DNA from: CAWAPD01 sp963783865
GTDB lineage: Bacteria > Actinomycetota > Thermoleophilia > UBA2241
Direction of reading: 5' to 3'
NCBI GenBank assembly: GCA_963783865.1
Contig: CAWAPD010000001.1
Location: forward strand, 1,216,558 to 1,280,557
DNA length: 64,000 nucleotides
Shown: in pieces, positions 62,158 through 64,000 of the stretch
Layout: each line of letters begins with the position of its first letter
How positions within the stretch are numbered: the first letter of the stretch is position 1
Made by a program: the position numbers and the translations under genes
The notes under the pieces: generated by a model
Told to the model about the DNA's origin: nothing
The model's database searches: none
What the model saw: the letters and a program-made list of their open reading frames with translations, nothing else

Positions 62158-62209
62158 TGAAGGTCGTCAGGGCTGCCGGGCCGGCAGCTCATGTGCGACA
62201 ACGTTAGGC
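62115..62209 (+). repeat. attC 14
   Basis: Cores GCCTAAC and GTTAGGC; GGCTATGATG-like loop. It shares the extra A (GACAACG) before the right core with attC 7. Confidence 0.9.
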
Positions 62210-62219
62210 ACGGCAGGTG

Positions 62220-62646
62220 GTGGCGTCAGCCAAGGACATGTTCAGCGGAAGCCCGATGTTCTACCTAGTCACGCCATGACGAACTCGTCGACCTCGACGA
62301 CTGGGCCGAGTGGCTTTCCGCTTTGCTCACTGGTCCGTGTCGCGTCGAGGAGCTCGACGGTCGGCTTGCGCTGATCGAGGAGCGTCAACTCGTTGAGGTT
62401 CTCGATCGCGGCATGAAGGTCGAGGTGTACTCCGATGAACACGCCCCGCCACACTTCCACGTCAAGTCGCCGACCATCGACGCAAGCTTCGCAATCAACG
62501 ACTGCAAGGTGCTGCGTGGCGAAGTGTCTGGCGCCAGCCTCCGAACGATTCGCTACTGGCACCAGCACGCCAAGCCCAAGCTCGTCGAGGTCTGGAACTC
62601 CACTCGCCCTGGCGACTGTGAGGTTGGGGTCTTTGGGCGTGCCTAA
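62220..62646 (+). CDS. Cassette 15: DUF4160 domain protein, copy 2 (frameshifted)
   Basis: This is a near-identical copy of the 58011 gene. It lacks G in CCTAGTC (copy 1 CCTGAGTC), but has T and C bases that copy 1 lacks (GCCATGACG; GGGCCGAG). The intact downstream frame reads HDELVDLDDWAEWLSALLTG through VFGRA. Together the copies suggest an ancestral MFYLSH-HDELVDLDDWAEWL N-terminus. The stop TAA is shared with the attC core. Confidence 0.72.
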
Positions 62647-62730
62647 CAAGCACATCGAGCAGACCGGCCCGAGGGCTATGATGCGATTCATAGGGCTGCC
62701 AGCCGGCAGCTCATGTGCGACACGTTCGGC
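62641..62730 (+). repeat. attC 15
   Basis: Cores GCCTAAC and GTTCGGC; one base apart from attC 8 in the loop. Confidence 0.92.
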
Positions 62731-62811
62731 GCACGCCACCCGCATCGCTCCGCGACGCGGCGACCGTCCGCGCGGCGTTGCCTTTCCAGCCGCAGCGGTT
62801 ATACTCCCGGT

Positions 62812-63048
62812 ATGAAGACCGCGATTTCCATTCCTGACGACCTGTTCGCCGACGCGGAGCGGCTTGCCCAGGCTCTCCACAAGTCGCGTAGCCGGCTCTT
62901 CGGGGACGCCCTCCGGGAGTACGTCGCCCGCCACTCGGCCGACGAGGTCACCGAGGCGCTCGACCGGGTCTGGGCCGACACGACCTCTTCGGGTAGCGAC
63001 TTCGCCGCACGCGCCGCCCGTCGCACGCTTCATCAGGCCGACTGGTGA
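62812..63048 (+). CDS. Cassette 16: ribbon-helix-helix antitoxin (MazE-like), copy 2
   Basis: The 78-residue protein is the same as copy 1 at 56266. The DNA differs by a few synonymous changes in the first 60 bp and by a diverged upstream leader, while the rest of the gene and the toxin gene match. The TTGCCT/TATACT promoter is kept at 62778-62805. Confidence 0.88.
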   Translation: MKTAISIPDDLFADAERLAQALHKSRSRLFGDALREYVARHSADEVTEALDRVWADTTSSGSDFAARAARRTLHQADW

Positions 63049-63386
63049 TCTCGCAGGGCGAGGTCTGGTGGGCGGACCTCGGCGAGCCCGCCGGCTCGGA
63101 GCCCGGCTTTCGGCGTCCCGTGGTCGTCGTCCAGGGCGAGGCGTTCAATCGCAGCCGCATCGCCACCGTGGTGTGCGTCGCCCTGACCAGCAACCTGCGC
63201 TGGGCCGAGGCTCCCGGCAACGTGGCACTCGAGGCCGGCCTCACCGGCCTGCCCAAGGACTCGGTGGCCAACGTCTCCCAGATCGTCACCTTGGACCGCG
63301 GCGCACTGACCGAGCGCGTCGGAGCGCTGCCGGCCGACAAGCTCGAGCTGCTGCTCCTCGGCATCGACATCGTGCTCGGCCGTTGA
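63045..63386 (+). CDS. mazF: Cassette 16: MazF/PemK-family toxin, copy 2
   Basis: This 113-residue MazF has the same protein sequence as copy 1 at 56499, including GEVWWADLGEPAGSEPG and VSQIVTLDRGAL. It overlaps the antitoxin by GTGA. Two same-sequence pairs can cross-neutralise each other, which would buffer loss of one cassette. Confidence 0.92.
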   Translation: MISQGEVWWADLGEPAGSEPGFRRPVVVVQGEAFNRSRIATVVCVALTSNLRWAEAPGNVALEAGLTGLPKDSVANVSQIVTLDRGALTERVGALPADKLELLLLGIDIVLGR

Positions 63387-63392
63387 GGCGGC

Positions 63393-63485
63393 GCCGAACA
63401 AGCACATCGAGCAGACAGGCCCCGCAGGTATGATGCTGCACGTTGAGGCTGCGATGGCCTGCAGCTCATGTGCAACACGTTAGGT
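63393..63485 (+). repeat. attC 16
   Basis: Cores GCCGAAC and GTTAGGT; loop differs from attC 5 by small indels. Confidence 0.9.
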
Positions 63486-63906
63486 GTGGCTGCCCCGACC
63501 TGAGTGGGGGTACGAGGCCGTGTACGGAGTGCCATCCGATCTGAATCTCGAGCGCTTCGTCGGCACCACGCTCGTTGAGCTCTGCCTGGGCCAGTACCAA
63601 GCGCAGTTCCACTTCCACGCCCTCGACTCCGGCTGGCTTGATGAGGGCGAGACCCTGGAGGTCTCCGTCGCAGGCGGCTGGGAGTTGTGCGACGCCTCGG
63701 GTGAGGTGACGGCTCGCGGTGAGCGGGGCGTGGGCGGCGCGGCTCACGTCCTCTACCACCTGATCGGGGGCTCCATCGCCGCGACCGACCTCGACCCGCC
63801 GGGCTCCTTCGCCCTGCACTTCGACGACGGCCACCAGCTGCGCATCTTCGACGACTCCGAAGACCAAGAGTCGTTTTCGATCCAGCCGGGAGACGTCTTT
63901 GTCTAG
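63484..63906 (+). CDS. Cassette 17: DUF6188-like protein, copy 2 (intact)
   Basis: This 140-residue protein has WGYEAVYGVPSDLNLERFVG, LCLGQYQAQFHFH, AHVLYHLIGGSIAATDL and LHFDDGHQLRIFDDSEDQESFSI, a pattern of DUF6188. The function is unknown; family members are often scattered in Actinobacteria as small immunity-like proteins. The GTG start uses the last bases of the attC right core. It is the intact reference for the shifted copy at 59870. Confidence 0.75.
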   Translation: MWLPRPEWGYEAVYGVPSDLNLERFVGTTLVELCLGQYQAQFHFHALDSGWLDEGETLEVSVAGGWELCDASGEVTARGERGVGGAAHVLYHLIGGSIAATDLDPPGSFALHFDDGHQLRIFDDSEDQESFSIQPGDVFV

Positions 63907-63915
63907 CCGAAGCAC

Positions 63916-64000
63916 ACCTAACAAGCACATCGAGCAGACCGGCCCGGGGGCTATGATGCAGGCGCAAGGGCTGCCAGCCGGCAGCTCATGTGCGACACGT
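63916..64000 (+). repeat. attC 17 (cut by window edge)
   Basis: Core ACCTAAC and the GGCTATGATG loop subtype; the right core begins GT at 63999 and runs off the window, so the array continues. Confidence 0.9.

Larger units (their letters stand above)
53348..64000 (+). mobile_element. Integron gene-cassette array (17 cassettes, continues beyond window)
   Basis: Seventeen units each hold one gene or operon on the plus strand followed by an attC of about 87-96 bp. Every attC begins with a RYYYAAC-type core (mostly CCTAAC), ends with GTTRRRY (mostly GTTAGGC/T) and has imperfect inner arms AAGCACATCGAGCAG and CTGCTCATGTGC, with an unpaired base typical of folded attC. Three cassette types are duplicated. 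Many cargo genes are toxin-antitoxin pairs or unknowns, as in sedentary chromosomal integrons. No integrase lies within the window, so the array may be integrase-less or have intI elsewhere. Confidence 0.93.

Noticed and set aside
53348..64000. CRISPR array as an explanation of the regular repeats
   Set aside because: Repeats are 87-96 bp, are imperfect palindromes with GTTRRRY ends, and the spacers are whole genes of several hundred bases.

Overview
The window is a high-GC chromosome segment. Its gene content (UgpC-type sugar ABC systems, ROK and DeoR sugar regulators, YihY, HdeD, DUF2252, a SulP-STAS transporter, an HtaA-like secreted protein) suggests a deep-branching member of the Actinomycetota or a similar high-GC Gram-positive lineage. 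A giant CoA-enzyme activase adds an anaerobe-like trait and a type II NADH dehydrogenase a respiratory one. No rRNA, tRNA or CRISPR array was seen, and the exact lineage cannot be settled from the sequence alone.

Positions 1-5.6 kb hold a ROK-regulated sugar locus: ROK repressor, GH4 phospho-glycosidase, polysaccharide deacetylase, BadF-type sugar kinase and MsmK-type ABC ATPase. Two matching 19-bp operators flank the GH4 gene. A MarR-MFS exporter pair follows at 5.7-8.0 kb. Between 8 and 14.5 kb lie a secreted HtaA-like protein, a glutaredoxin, a class III aminotransferase, a large secreted Ig-like protein and two small unknowns. Positions 14.5-22.1 kb carry a second sugar locus (DeoR, MFS, SIS isomerase, lipoprotein, two permeases, ATPase). 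It probably works with the distant minus-strand operon at 34.5-38.2 kb (GH4 alpha-galactosidase-like enzyme, PfkB kinase, KbaZ/GatZ aldolase subunit). Together these read as uptake and breakdown of a galactoside or amino-sugar through tagatose-type phosphorylated intermediates.

The middle (22-34 kb) is mostly membrane and stress housekeeping: EamA exporter, DUF2252, SulP, SDR, membrane proteins, HdeD, UlaG-like hydrolase, K+ channel, YihY and NDH-2. Positions 38-53 kb contain a Ycf48-like beta-propeller protein, a glutaredoxin-thioredoxin reductase fusion, an MFS transporter, a TPR-zincin protein, a 1526-residue double activase, an ABC-2 exporter, a methyltransferase-like protein, an amidohydrolase and a ComEC-like lipoprotein.

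From 53.35 kb to the right edge the chromosome becomes an integron gene-cassette array. It has 17 cassettes separated by about 87-96 bp attC sites with canonical RYYYAAC and GTTRRRY cores. Cargo includes mazEF (two copies), hicBA, yefM-yoeB, OsmC, a HEPN-type protein, DUF4160 (two copies), DUF6188 (two copies), lipoproteins and unknowns. An attI-like region with four TTACG repeats precedes the first cassette, but no integrase gene is next to it; a ComEC-like lipoprotein gene stands there instead. This array is the most interesting feature of the window.

Many otherwise good genes are broken by one single-base shift. Comparison of duplicated cassettes, where each copy lacks bases present in the other, suggests that most of these are sequencing or assembly deletions rather than real pseudogenes.
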